Both the position numbers and the translations under genes were made by a program. From contig DSBG01000054.1 in NCBI GenBank assembly GCA_011046135.1, positions 1 through 43,581 on the forward strand: 43,581 nucleotides of DNA, written 5' to 3'. Source of the stretch: Deltaproteobacteria bacterium (GTDB lineage: Bacteria; Desulfobacterota; Desulfomonilia; UBA1062). Below, in pieces: positions 30,996-40,053 of this stretch. Under the pieces are notes generated by a model that did no database searches, was not told where the DNA came from, and saw nothing but the letters and a program-made list of their open reading frames with translations. Position 1 is the stretch's first letter; the number at the start of each line of letters is the position of its first letter.

Positions 30996-33169
30996 GGTAC
31001 ATTCTCGCTATTTCAGACCTCACCGAGAAGGATCTGGATTCTGTCGGAGGAAAGGCCTGCTCGCTCGGGATGCTGCTGAAGAACGGGTTCACTGTCCCGA
31101 AGGCCCTCTGCGTAACGACAGAGGCCTATGACTTCTACGTGAAATCCACGGGTCTGACGGAACGCATTTCCATGGAACTGAACCGGAAGGATTTTCATGA
31201 TATGCGGTGGGAGGAGCTCTGGGACGCATCACTGAGGATCAGAAACATGTTTCTCAACACAGCGATGCCGGCAATGCTCGTAACTGATCTCAAGAAGCCC
31301 ATGAAAGACCTTTTTGGTGCTGCTGCTGTTGCAGTACGATCTTCTGCCCCCGGCGAGGATTCGAACCATGCATCGTTTGCAGGGCTGCACGAATCCTACT
31401 TGAATGTTCGCGGCGTCTATTCCATCCTTGATCACATCCGCCTCGTCTGGGCTTCCCTGTGGTCTGATGCCGCGCTGCTCTATCGCAGGGAACTCGGGTT
31501 GGATGTAAATAACAGCTCCATGGCGGTTCTCGTTCAGGAACTCGTGGTGGGCAGCAGGTCAGGTGTTATTTTCGGGAAAAACCCCGGAGATGACACGCAG
31601 ATGGTCATTGAAGCCATCTATGGGCTCAATCAGGGGCTGGTGGACGGCACAGTCGAGCCTGACCGCTGGTACCTTGACCGTTCCAGCGGGAAGATCCTCT
31701 CCCACATACCGGTGGAACGTCTCACGTATGTGGTTCCCACAAAATCAGGAATCGTCGTGGAAAACCTTCCTCCGACCCTGGGCAGGAAACCGCCCCTTAA
31801 TAAAAAAGAAGTGGCAGGCGTCTATTCCCTCGCGGAAAAGGCTGAGCATCTCTTCGGATACCCGCAGGATGTCGAGTGGACAGTCTGTGATGCCGAACTG
31901 ATCACGCTTCAGTCACGCCCCATCACAACGGTGAAACCAGACGCTTCCGAGGACAACCGATCCTGGTATCGCAGTCTCTCCCGGAGCTTCGAAAATCTCA
32001 AGCAGCTTCAATCGAAAATCGAGACGGAACTCGTTCCGGAGATGATTGCGGTTGGTGATCAGCTCTCTTCGGAGGATATTTTTAACCTCAGTGATGATGA
32101 ACTCGCCGGAGATATAGAACGCAGGACGAAGATCTTTGATGACTGGGAAAAGGCATACTGGCAGTATTTTATTCCGTTTGCTCACGGGATGCGCCTATTC
32201 GGAAGGGTGTACAATGACACGGTCAGGCCCCATGATCCGTATGAGTTCATGGATCTGCTGCGGGCTTCTGCCATGCTCAGCATCAAGCGTAACCGCATGC
32301 TGGAGGCCATGGCCGACCTGGTGAGAAAAGACAAGAAACTGGCAGAGGCACTCCGCTCGGGAAAAAGCACCGTATTCTTCGTGCCCTTTGAAAGGATGAT
32401 CGGGGAATTCGTTGAGACTTTCGGCGATCTCACCTGCTACTCCGCCCTGTGCCGTCATGGAGACGACGCCGTTCGGAACATTGTCCTGGAGATGGCATCC
32501 AGACCGGCCAATGAGGAAATTCGCCACCTCAAGGATATCGAACAGCTCGAACAGTACTACTTCTCCTTCTTTCCCGAAGAAAAGATTTCCTTTGCCAAAG
32601 ACCTGCTGGATCTTGCACGGGCAAGCTACCGATTGAGAGATGACGACAACATCTACCTTGGAAGGATCAAGGGATTGCTGCTCGATGCCATCGAGGAGGG
32701 AAAGAGACGCATCGAGCTCAGGGGCTCATACCTCCCCGAGGGGTTTTCCGCCAGGGATCTGGTTCGAGGGCTCAAGGAGCCAGGATACATTCCGGAGGTT
32801 CCACGGCGCGAGGAAATGCCGGATACCCGTGATACACGCAGAGTTCGCGCACGACAGTTGATCGGTCAGCCGGCAGGTAGCGGGATCGCAACCGGAAAGG
32901 CTCGGGTGTTTGACGAAGGGTTCACGCTCAGTGATTTCAGGGTAGGCGAGATCCTTGTGTGTGATTCCCTGGATCCGAACATGACGTTCGTCATTCCCCT
33001 TGCAGCGGGGATTGTTGAGCGAAGAGGCGGCATGCTCATCCACGGCGCTATTATCGCGCGGGAGTATGGGCTGCCCTGTGTCACGGGGGTGCCCGAAGCA
33101 GTCCACCTCATTAAAACAGGGGATCAGATCACCGTAGACGGCTATCTTGGGATTGTCGTGATTGCGTGA
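30992..33169 (+). CDS. PEP-synthase-like phosphotransferase with RPH-type domain order
   Basis: 725 residues. An N-terminal ATP-grasp domain (about 1-315) shows GGKACSLGMLLKNGFTVP, AVRSSAPGEDSNHASFAG and the VEWTVCDAELITLQSRPI ending. A helical middle domain (about 325-610) follows, and a swivelling phosphohistidine domain (about 630-725) has GGMLIHGAIIAREYGLPCVTG with H684 as the phosphate carrier. The PEP/pyruvate-binding barrel of real PEP synthases is missing. Rifampin phosphotransferase has this three-domain order and puts its substrate site in the middle domain, which here is shorter. It most likely phosphorylates an unknown small molecule using both the beta and gamma phosphates of ATP. 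Translationally coupled to the FMN protein. Confidence 0.78.
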   Translation: MRYILAISDLTEKDLDSVGGKACSLGMLLKNGFTVPKALCVTTEAYDFYVKSTGLTERISMELNRKDFHDMRWEELWDASLRIRNMFLNTAMPAMLVTDLKKPMKDLFGAAAVAVRSSAPGEDSNHASFAGLHESYLNVRGVYSILDHIRLVWASLWSDAALLYRRELGLDVNNSSMAVLVQELVVGSRSGVIFGKNPGDDTQMVIEAIYGLNQGLVDGTVEPDRWYLDRSSGKILSHIPVERLTYVVPTKSGIVVENLPPTLGRKPPLNKKEVAGVYSLAEKAEHLFGYPQDVEWTVCDAELITLQSRPITTVKPDASEDNRSWYRSLSRSFENLKQLQSKIETELVPEMIAVGDQLSSEDIFNLSDDELAGDIERRTKIFDDWEKAYWQYFIPFAHGMRLFGRVYNDTVRPHDPYEFMDLLRASAMLSIKRNRMLEAMADLVRKDKKLAEALRSGKSTVFFVPFERMIGEFVETFGDLTCYSALCRHGDDAVRNIVLEMASRPANEEIRHLKDIEQLEQYYFSFFPEEKISFAKDLLDLARASYRLRDDDNIYLGRIKGLLLDAIEEGKRRIELRGSYLPEGFSARDLVRGLKEPGYIPEVPRREEMPDTRDTRRVRARQLIGQPAGSGIATGKARVFDEGFTLSDFRVGEILVCDSLDPNMTFVIPLAAGIVERRGGMLIHGAIIAREYGLPCVTGVPEAVHLIKTGDQITVDGYLGIVVIA

Positions 33170-33370
33170 TCCTCACATTCAAACACTGGACTGTTCCGGA
33201 CACGGTGCCCGTGGCTTGTCAGGGACATTCTCGGACATGCGTGTGGAGAGTTCCCCAGGAAGGAGAGGCTCTTTTTCGGGCGTGGGTTTCCCGGGAAAGA
33301 CCATGGGTGTGCAAGGAGACTCGTACCTCGTGGATACTCTGTGCACATCAGGAAACGTGAGGAGGGAATC

Positions 33371-34405
33371 ATGACCGAGGGCGCTCCGTATCGAGAACAC
33401 TTTTCCGTGCAGCACGCAGGCGGTGTCATCAGCCTTGGGGGAGACATCGGTGGGGATTCCTCCCGGGCCATCATGGATGCCTATGCACAAACAGCCTCGT
33501 TTTCATATGTGCTCGTGAATGTTGAAGAGATCGGGCACATCGACATATCGGGGATCGAGACCATCATCAAGGTGCACCTGGACGCAAGAAGAAACCAGAG
33601 GAGGCTCGTTCTGGACGGGGTGAACCGGCAGCTCCGGGAGATCTTTCTCGTAACGCGGCTTGACGGCGTCATCGAAATCCATGCAGGGCACTCACCGGAC
33701 TCACCGGGTAAGGTCAAGACATCGCTCTCTGCCGGCTGGTCAATGCCTGTCACCACGATCAGGTTATCCGAAGTTCCATCCGGTGCTGTGAATCTGAACG
33801 TCGATGGCCTCGAAGTGCGTGGTCCGCTGCAGGGCTTCGGGCAGCTCTGGGAAAAAATCTACCGGGTCAGGCTCGCCGGTGTTTCGGTAAGTCCGAAAGA
33901 GGTTATCAGCGAGCTCAAGGAGCATTTTCAACAATTCCAGCCCGAACAGAACCGGTTCTATCCGACCCGGAGGGGTATCGTTCCGGGTGAAGCCGTCATT
34001 ATCAATGCAACAACCCCGGGGGGATTGATTTCCACAGGGGTGTGGGTGGTCTATGCAGATGAAGAGCAGTTCACCTTCATGACGCCCCAGGGACACCCGG
34101 AGTCCGGTTGGGTGACCTTCAGCGCATACGAGGATCAGGGAGTCACCGTGGCCCAGGTCGTTGGTTTTGCGCGCTCCAGCGACCCTCTCAACGAGCTGGG
34201 GTTTCGCATCGCAGGATCCAGGCTTCAGGAAAAGATCTGGAAGCATGTTCTCACCAGCCTGGCACAGCATTTTGGGGTTTCTGCGCGGGTGGAGGTACAC
34301 AAGACCCGTGTGGCCGATGATCTCCGGTGGGAGTATGCAGGAAATATCTGGGACAATGCACAGATTCGCACCACGCTCGCTATGCTGAGGAAGCGGTTTC
34401 TCTGA
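33371..34405 (+). CDS. STAS domain fused to a DUF1990-like domain
   Basis: 344 residues from ATG 33371, which has GGAGGG 6 bases upstream; a GTG at 33341 would give ten more residues without such a site. Residues about 10-115 form a STAS (anti-sigma-factor-antagonist-like) domain: VISLGGDIGGDSSRAIMDAY, then IGHIDISGIETIIKVHLDAR with the conserved D-S/I-SG loop, where the phosphorylatable Ser is the second S of DISG. The rest (about 140-344) resembles DUF1990: GEAVIINATTPGG, FTFMTPQGHPESGWVTF and VVGFARSSDPL...GSRLQEKIW. I do not know this fusion from a characterised protein. It is first in a run with a flavoprotein (3 bases on) and a chalcone-isomerase-like gene. Confidence 0.6.
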   Translation: MTEGAPYREHFSVQHAGGVISLGGDIGGDSSRAIMDAYAQTASFSYVLVNVEEIGHIDISGIETIIKVHLDARRNQRRLVLDGVNRQLREIFLVTRLDGVIEIHAGHSPDSPGKVKTSLSAGWSMPVTTIRLSEVPSGAVNLNVDGLEVRGPLQGFGQLWEKIYRVRLAGVSVSPKEVISELKEHFQQFQPEQNRFYPTRRGIVPGEAVIINATTPGGLISTGVWVVYADEEQFTFMTPQGHPESGWVTFSAYEDQGVTVAQVVGFARSSDPLNELGFRIAGSRLQEKIWKHVLTSLAQHFGVSARVEVHKTRVADDLRWEYAGNIWDNAQIRTTLAMLRKRFL

Positions 34406-34408
34406 ACC

Positions 34409-35884
34409 ATGCAGGAGTACGACGACATCGTGCAGAGCAGAGGACCCTGTGATGCCCTCGTGGTAGGATCGGGGCCGAATGGCCTCGCGGCAGCCATCAC
34501 CCTTTTACGCGCAGGCAGAGATGTGCTTCTCGTGGAAAAAAAGGAGATCCCGGGCGGTTGTCTCAGCTCCGAAGAAACGACCTTGCCGGGATTTTTTCAC
34601 GATACCGGCTCGGCCATCTACCCCTTTGCCCTCACGAGCCCGTTTTTCAGATCACTCGGCGGTGACATGGCAGGGCCTTCCTGGCTGTTTCCCGAGGCGA
34701 GCCTGGCCCACCCCTTTGATGATGGAACGGCCACCGTGATCTATCGCGACCTGGTCAAGACCATGGATGGACTTCAGGGAGATGGCCTGAACTACCGGCG
34801 TTTTCTCGGTCCCTTTGCCGGCAGATGTTGCGATCTTCTCGGGGATATCCTGCAGCCGCTGCACTTGTTGGGACATCCATGCCTGTTCCTCTCCCTCGGG
34901 TTGAGGTCAACCCTTCCGGTGAGTCTGCTGGCCCCGGCAGTGTTCAGTTCCACACAGGCCCGGGCAGTGCTTGCCGGGCTCGGGGCACACTCGATCCTGC
35001 CCCTGGAACACCCCTTGAGTTCTGCCTTTGCCCTGGTTATGGCGGCGAGCTGTCACTCTCCCGGCTGGCCTATAGCCAGGGGAGGGTCCGGAAAGATTGC
35101 GGATGTGCTCGTTCAAACCCTGAAAGAGGCCGGAGGCTCCATTCTCACGTCAATGCCTGTTCAGACCAGGGATGATTTCAGGAATGCCAACGAGGTTTTT
35201 CTCGATCTCACGCCGAGACAGATCCTGAGCATTCTGGGAAGACATCTCCCCTCCCGGTACCGGAACGCTCTCATGCGATACCGCTATGGTCCCGGGATTT
35301 TCAAGGTGGACTGGGCGCTCAAGGGCCCTGTTCCCTGGAAGGCGCCCGAGTGTCTCGACACCTGCACCCTCCACCTGGGGGGCACACTCGAAGAGATCGC
35401 GCTGTCGGAACACCAGGTGTGGCACGGCAGACACCCGGAAAAACCCTTCGTGATCTTCGTGCAGCCGAGCATCCTCGATCCTTCACGGGCGCCCGAGGGC
35501 TGTCATACTGCATGGGCGTACTGTCATGTGCCCAACGGGTCGCTCCTGGACATGACCGGCAGAATAGAACAGCAGGTGGAGCGGTTTGCACCGGGGTTTC
35601 ACGATCAGATCCTGGCCAGCAGATCGATGAACACCAGGGACCTCGAGGTATTCAATGCAAACCTCGTCGGCGGGGACATTTCAGGGGGAGCCCATGATCT
35701 CAGGCAGTTCTTCACCAGGCCCGTGGCATCGCTTCATCCCTACGCCCTGCCCATACCAGGGGTGTATGTCTGTTCTTCTTCTACCCCGCCAGGTGCCGGG
35801 GTACACGGGATGTGCGGATACCGTGCAGCACGTTTCGCCCTCGAGAGGAAAAGCCAGGAGAGGGCACGATGGGGGTCTGTATGA
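34409..35884 (+). CDS. Phytoene-dehydrogenase-like FAD oxidoreductase
   Basis: 491 residues. The Rossmann FAD motif ALVVGSGPNGLAAAITLLRAG is followed by VLLVEKKEIPGG and the FHDTGSAIYPFA stretch. A C-terminal GGDISGGAHDLRQF and PGVYVCSSSTPPGAGVHGMCGY complete the pattern of the CrtI/NAD(P)-FAD family also found outside carotenoid synthesis. It may desaturate, saturate or isomerise an isoprenoid or lipid. No other carotenoid genes are in view. It begins 3 bases after the STAS gene and its stop overlaps the next start, so it is co-translated with both neighbours. Confidence 0.83.
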   Translation: MQEYDDIVQSRGPCDALVVGSGPNGLAAAITLLRAGRDVLLVEKKEIPGGCLSSEETTLPGFFHDTGSAIYPFALTSPFFRSLGGDMAGPSWLFPEASLAHPFDDGTATVIYRDLVKTMDGLQGDGLNYRRFLGPFAGRCCDLLGDILQPLHLLGHPCLFLSLGLRSTLPVSLLAPAVFSSTQARAVLAGLGAHSILPLEHPLSSAFALVMAASCHSPGWPIARGGSGKIADVLVQTLKEAGGSILTSMPVQTRDDFRNANEVFLDLTPRQILSILGRHLPSRYRNALMRYRYGPGIFKVDWALKGPVPWKAPECLDTCTLHLGGTLEEIALSEHQVWHGRHPEKPFVIFVQPSILDPSRAPEGCHTAWAYCHVPNGSLLDMTGRIEQQVERFAPGFHDQILASRSMNTRDLEVFNANLVGGDISGGAHDLRQFFTRPVASLHPYALPIPGVYVCSSSTPPGAGVHGMCGYRAARFALERKSQERARWGSV

Positions 35885-36528
35885 ACGTCGCTCAAACAGG
35901 CAGAAAAGACCGGGTGTGGTCCACCGGGATATCCATGAAATTGATCCTGAAGGTGTCTCTGGCCATGATCAGTGTGGTTCTGGCCACTCATCCTGGTGCA
36001 TCCCGGGTCAGCGGGATGCCCCCCCAGCAGCTCGAAGTCGAAGGGGTGGTCTTTGAAACGAGCATCGCCAGAAAAGGCGTTTACCTCGACCTCGTTGGTG
36101 CCGGCCTCCTCAGGTACCGCGTTGTGTTCAAGGCCTATGTCGCCTCTTTGTATCTTGAACGGGGGGCTCCGGCCTCACGCGTTTTCATGGATATTCCCAA
36201 ACGCATCGAGATCGAATACTTCCATGCTATCAGTGCCCAGGGATTTATCAAGGCAACCCGCGCAGGGATCGAGGCGAATGTGTCCCCTTCAGTCAGGGAA
36301 CGGCTCTCGAGCAGGATCGATGCCCTGGACAGAACCTACCGCGATGTTCAGCCCTCAGACCGGTATGCCTTCACCTACTTTCCGGGGCACGGATCAGAAC
36401 TGACGCTCAACAATGAAGTGATCGGTGTCTTTGAAGGCCTGGACTTTGCCAATGCCATTTTTTCCATCTGGATTGGAGCTAACCCTCTAGACAGGGGATT
36501 GAAGCGATCTCTGCTGGGAGAGACGTGA
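35881..36528 (+). CDS. Chalcone-isomerase-like periplasmic protein
   Basis: 215 residues from ATG 35881, which overlaps the previous TGA; ATG 35869 or ATG 35935 (giving a plain signal peptide) are alternatives. After a hydrophobic export segment (LKVSLAMISVVLATHPGAS) comes the chalcone-isomerase-fold domain: LVGAGLLRYRVVFKAYVASLYLE, IEYFHAISAQGFIKAT, and the AFTYFPGHGSELTLNNEVIGVFEGLDFANAIFSIWIGANPL ending. Bacterial members bind fatty acids or haem-like ligands rather than flavonoids and often sit with lipid-modifying genes. In light or singlet-oxygen stress gene sets of aerobic proteobacteria the same protein keeps company with CFA-like enzymes, as here. Confidence 0.78.
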   Translation: MNVAQTGRKDRVWSTGISMKLILKVSLAMISVVLATHPGASRVSGMPPQQLEVEGVVFETSIARKGVYLDLVGAGLLRYRVVFKAYVASLYLERGAPASRVFMDIPKRIEIEYFHAISAQGFIKATRAGIEANVSPSVRERLSSRIDALDRTYRDVQPSDRYAFTYFPGHGSELTLNNEVIGVFEGLDFANAIFSIWIGANPLDRGLKRSLLGET

Positions 36529-36594
36529 CGTTAGCAGGTCGTGATTCACATGCAAAAAGGGCGCTTCCTTGAACATCACCAGGCCGTGGCCGTA

Positions 36595-36623
36595 TTGAAA
36601 ACCGCCTGTAACTGACCTATTAT
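36595..36623 (+). promoter_or_regulatory. Promoter of the flavoprotein/CFA operon
   Basis: TTGAAA (36595-36600) and TATTAT (36618-36623) are 17 bases apart; the start would fall near 36630. A GAGGAGG ribosome site follows at 36645-36651. Confidence 0.65.
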
Positions 36624-36624
36624 A

Positions 36625-36643
36625 AAGGATACTGATTATCCTT
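36625..36643. promoter_or_regulatory. Inverted repeat at the start site, next to the ribosome-binding site
   Basis: AAGGATA (36625-36631), five bases, TATCCTT (36637-36643). It lies between the -10 hexamer and the GAGGAGG at 36645 and could be an operator or a small leader hairpin. The right arm does not itself mask the ribosome site. Confidence 0.35.
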
Positions 36644-36661
36644 GAGGAGGGGAAAAAGATC

Positions 36662-37936
36662 ATGGAGAACAGCTCGGGACTCAAGATCGCCGTTGTGGGT
36701 GCCGGTGTAGCAGGCATTGTTGCAGCCCATGTTCTTCAGCGTTCCCACGACATCACCCTATATGAGAAGAACGACTACATCGGTGGCCACACCCACACCA
36801 TTCTCATCGAAGATGGAGTTGACGCCGGGACTCCTGTCGATACCGGGTTCATTGTCTGCAACGACAAGACCTACCCGAATTTCCTGAAATTTCTCGATCA
36901 GCTCGGGGTTGCCAGGCAGAAGAGCACCATGTCCTTCAGCTACTATGACCCATCACGAAACTTTTTCTACGGAAGTCTGAACGCAGACACCTTTTTCATC
37001 CAGCGGAGAAGCATCCTGAACCCTTCCTTCTGGAGGATGATCCTGGGGATCCTCTCCTTCAACCAGGGTACCCCGCGCCTCCTGCACCAGGGAAGGCTTG
37101 CCGGGTTTACCATGGGAGAGTATCTCAAGGCCCACCGCTACAACCGATTCTTCATCGAAGACTATCTTCTCCCCATCACTGCTGCCGTGTGGTCAGCCCC
37201 GGACGTGAAGATGCTCGATTTTCCCATGGAGACCTTCGCACGGTTTTTCGAAAACCACGGGCTGTTCTCCATCATCCGCCACCCCCAGTGGTATACCATC
37301 ACCGGGGGAAGTCATACGTATGTGAAGGCCTTCCTGAACGGCTTCAGGGGGAGGGTCCTTCAGGGCGTTCCGGTTCGCGGCATCCGCAGAGAAGACAACT
37401 CGGTCTTCATCAAGGCCGATGGACTCGAGGAGGAGCGGTATGACAGGGTTGTCGTCGCATGTCATGCAGACGAGGCCTTCGAGATGCTCTGTGATCCCTC
37501 TGAAGAGGAAGCGGCCCTCCTTAACGTATGGACGTACTCGAAAAATCGTACCGTTCTGCACACGGATACCGCTGTGCTCCCTCCTGAGAAAAAGATCTGG
37601 TTGTCCTGGAACTACCTGCGTTTGTCAGATGTAACATCAGGGTCCCCCGTTGTGCTGACCTACAACATGAACCGTCTCCAGAGTCTGACCACCCGGAACA
37701 CCTACTGCGTGACGCTCAATCCGCACAGGACCTTCGAGGAGGGACGTATTATCAGGGACATGGTGTACACGCACCCTCGATTCTCTTTCGATACCATTGC
37801 CACGCAGCCCCGGCTTCGAGAAATCTCGGGGAGGAGAAACACGTACTACTGCGGAAGCTACCACGGGTATGGTTTTCACGAAGATGGTGTGAGGTCGGCG
37901 TTGAACGTGGCAGCGTCATTCGGAATGAGGTTATGA
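36662..37936 (+). CDS. FAD-dependent amine-oxidase-like protein of CFA clusters
   Basis: 424 residues. The FAD site KIAVVGAGVAGIVAAHVLQ starts it, with the YEKNDYIGGHTHT loop and VDTGFIVCNDKTYPNFLKFLDQLGV typical of the flavoproteins that sit next to DUF1365 and CFA-synthase genes. A later FFIEDYLLPITAAVWSAP and a C-terminal YYCGSYHGYGFHEDGVRSAL fit the same family. In Rhodobacter a flavoprotein-methyltransferase pair of this kind helps build furan fatty acids, and others desaturate methylated chains; a fatty-acyl substrate is therefore likely. Good ribosome site 10 bases upstream, own promoter, and a 4-base overlap with the next gene. Confidence 0.85.
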   Translation: MENSSGLKIAVVGAGVAGIVAAHVLQRSHDITLYEKNDYIGGHTHTILIEDGVDAGTPVDTGFIVCNDKTYPNFLKFLDQLGVARQKSTMSFSYYDPSRNFFYGSLNADTFFIQRRSILNPSFWRMILGILSFNQGTPRLLHQGRLAGFTMGEYLKAHRYNRFFIEDYLLPITAAVWSAPDVKMLDFPMETFARFFENHGLFSIIRHPQWYTITGGSHTYVKAFLNGFRGRVLQGVPVRGIRREDNSVFIKADGLEEERYDRVVVACHADEAFEMLCDPSEEEAALLNVWTYSKNRTVLHTDTAVLPPEKKIWLSWNYLRLSDVTSGSPVVLTYNMNRLQSLTTRNTYCVTLNPHRTFEEGRIIRDMVYTHPRFSFDTIATQPRLREISGRRNTYYCGSYHGYGFHEDGVRSALNVAASFGMRL

Positions 37937-39924
37937 ACTCCTGCATCTACGTCGGATCAGTGGAGCACATACGGTTCAAGCCCGTATGGCACAGACTGTA
38001 CTACAGCCTGTACTTCACGTGCATCGACCTCGATGAACTCGAGGAGATTGACAGGGCCATACCAGTCTTCGGATACAACAGGGTCAGGCTTGTTTCCCTC
38101 CACGATGGGGATTACCTTACCCCGGGGTCTGAGAATATCAGGAGAAAACTCACGGCATTTCTCGAGGAACACGGTATTGCAACACCGGTGGAACGCATCG
38201 TGCTGGTCACTTCCGCCCGCCTGCTGTGGAACGTCTTCAACCCGGTGAACTTCTACTACTGTTACAATGCCTCGGGACAGCTCGAGTGCGTTGTTGCAGA
38301 GGTGAACAACACCTTCGGAGAGCGTCACGTCTATCCCCTTACCCATCAGGAAGGAACCAGGGGGAGCTATCCTGCGTGTTTCCGGGTCGCCAAGGAATTT
38401 CATGTCTCCCCGTTCAACGACTTGGAAGGTACCTATGAATTGTGTTTCTCCGCCCCGGGTGAAGAGATCGAGATCAGTATTGACCTGTACAAAGAGGGAG
38501 AAAAGGCATTCACTGCCCGGCTCTGGGGAAGGAGGCGTCCCTTCGAAACCCGCTCCCTTCTCTCTGTTGTGCTCTCCCACCCCCTCATCCCGCACCTCAC
38601 CCTCGGGAGGATTCACTGGGAGGCAGTCAAGCTCTTCTTTGGAAAGAAACTCCCCCTTCACCACAAACCGGTTCCCATGAGCCCCATGACCATCAAGAAG
38701 TTGCCGCCGACGCCTTCCCAGAGAATCTTCATGGGCATGATCGAGGGGCTCCTTTCCTCCGTGAGGATCGGCGTGCTCGAGGTCGTTCTGCCCGATGGAG
38801 CACGGAAAACGTTCGGAACCCCAGAGTTCTCCTCACGCGCAGCGCGCATCATGGTCAACGACTACAGCTTCTTTTCCCGGGTTGTCCTTCACGGTGAGGT
38901 CGGGTTCGGTGAGGCCTACATGGAAGGACTCTGGGACAGTGAAAATCTCCTGGATGTCCTGAAGCTCCTCATCGAGAACAGGCAGGCCATCTCTGATGGA
39001 AACATCGCGCTCTCGGCCCTGTCACGTTTCAAGGACTTCTCCCTCCATCGCAGCAGGCCGAACACCCTCTTCGGGAGCAGGGAGAACATCGCCGCACACT
39101 ACGACCTGAACAACGAGTTTTTCGCAACGTTCCTCGATACGCGCATGATGTATTCCTGCGGTTATTTCCCGCAGGGTTCCGAAACCCTGGATGAGGCCCA
39201 GCTCAACAAGATTCTGCGTGTCATCGAGAAGGCCAGGCTCTATCAGGGCGACCATGTCCTGGAGATCGGATGCGGGTGGGGCGGGTTCGCCATCGAGGCC
39301 GCCCGCAGGACCGGTTGCTCGGTGAGAGGCATCACGGTATCGAGGAAGCAGTATGAGTATGCGCGTAAGGCAGTGCAGGCCCAGGGCCTTGAAGACCGGG
39401 TGGAGATCCTCCTCCAGGACTATCGCACTCTCGAGGGCACCTATGACAGGATCGTCTCCATCGAGATGCTCGAGGCCGTGGGACATGAGCATCTGGGTGA
39501 ATTCTTTGCCCGGTGTGATCGGCTCCTGAAGCCCGACGGGCTCATGGTCCTGCAGGTAATCACCGTTCCGGACCAGCGCTACGATGCTCACCGGAGTGAA
39601 CCCAACTGGATCCAGAAGCACATCTTTCCCGGAGGGGTCCTCCCCTCGCTGACCTCCCTGTGCAATGCCATGACAGCGCACTCTCGCCTCCAGGTGGAGG
39701 ATGTGGAAAATATTGCGGCGCACTACGCCGAGACGCTCAGGCACTGGCGAGAGCGATTTCTTGGTGCCGAACGACAGGTCTCGGGCATGGGTTTCGATCG
39801 GTCTTTCCGGAGGAAGTGGGAATACTATCTCTCGATCTGCGAGGCCCAGTTTGCCCTGAGGGTACTTGGAGACCTCCAGGTTGTGATCACGCGGGAAGGA
39901 AACAGGAGGCTGGGTTCGAGGTGA
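37933..39924 (+). CDS. DUF1365 fused to a cyclopropane-fatty-acid-synthase-type methyltransferase
   Basis: 663 residues. The first 245 are a DUF1365 domain (CIYVGSVEHIRFKPVWHRLYYSLY, NPVNFYYCYNASGQLECVVAEVNNTFGE). From about 275 a full CFA-synthase follows: N-terminal substrate part, MMYSCGYFPQGSETLDEAQLNK with the bicarbonate-site Cys, the SAM motif VLEIGCGWGGFAIEAA (about 441-456), VSIEMLEAVGHEHL with the key Glu, IQKHIFPGG and HYAETLRHW with the Tyr. It methylates unsaturated acyl chains of membrane lipids to cyclopropane, or as a first step to branched chains. In most bacteria the two domains are separate neighbouring genes; the fusion indicates they act together. Its ATG overlaps the upstream flavoprotein stop. 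Confidence 0.88.
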   Translation: MNSCIYVGSVEHIRFKPVWHRLYYSLYFTCIDLDELEEIDRAIPVFGYNRVRLVSLHDGDYLTPGSENIRRKLTAFLEEHGIATPVERIVLVTSARLLWNVFNPVNFYYCYNASGQLECVVAEVNNTFGERHVYPLTHQEGTRGSYPACFRVAKEFHVSPFNDLEGTYELCFSAPGEEIEISIDLYKEGEKAFTARLWGRRRPFETRSLLSVVLSHPLIPHLTLGRIHWEAVKLFFGKKLPLHHKPVPMSPMTIKKLPPTPSQRIFMGMIEGLLSSVRIGVLEVVLPDGARKTFGTPEFSSRAARIMVNDYSFFSRVVLHGEVGFGEAYMEGLWDSENLLDVLKLLIENRQAISDGNIALSALSRFKDFSLHRSRPNTLFGSRENIAAHYDLNNEFFATFLDTRMMYSCGYFPQGSETLDEAQLNKILRVIEKARLYQGDHVLEIGCGWGGFAIEAARRTGCSVRGITVSRKQYEYARKAVQAQGLEDRVEILLQDYRTLEGTYDRIVSIEMLEAVGHEHLGEFFARCDRLLKPDGLMVLQVITVPDQRYDAHRSEPNWIQKHIFPGGVLPSLTSLCNAMTAHSRLQVEDVENIAAHYAETLRHWRERFLGAERQVSGMGFDRSFRRKWEYYLSICEAQFALRVLGDLQVVITREGNRRLGSR

Positions 39925-40053
39925 GGATAACGGGACGAATTCATTCAAGAGACTGAGCCCTTGTGCTTGAAGAGGCAGTCTGGTGGCTGCCGAAGACAGG
40001 AAGCAACGCGTTCATGAAAGAATTCTGATAGTCATGAAAGAAAGGACGCTGAT

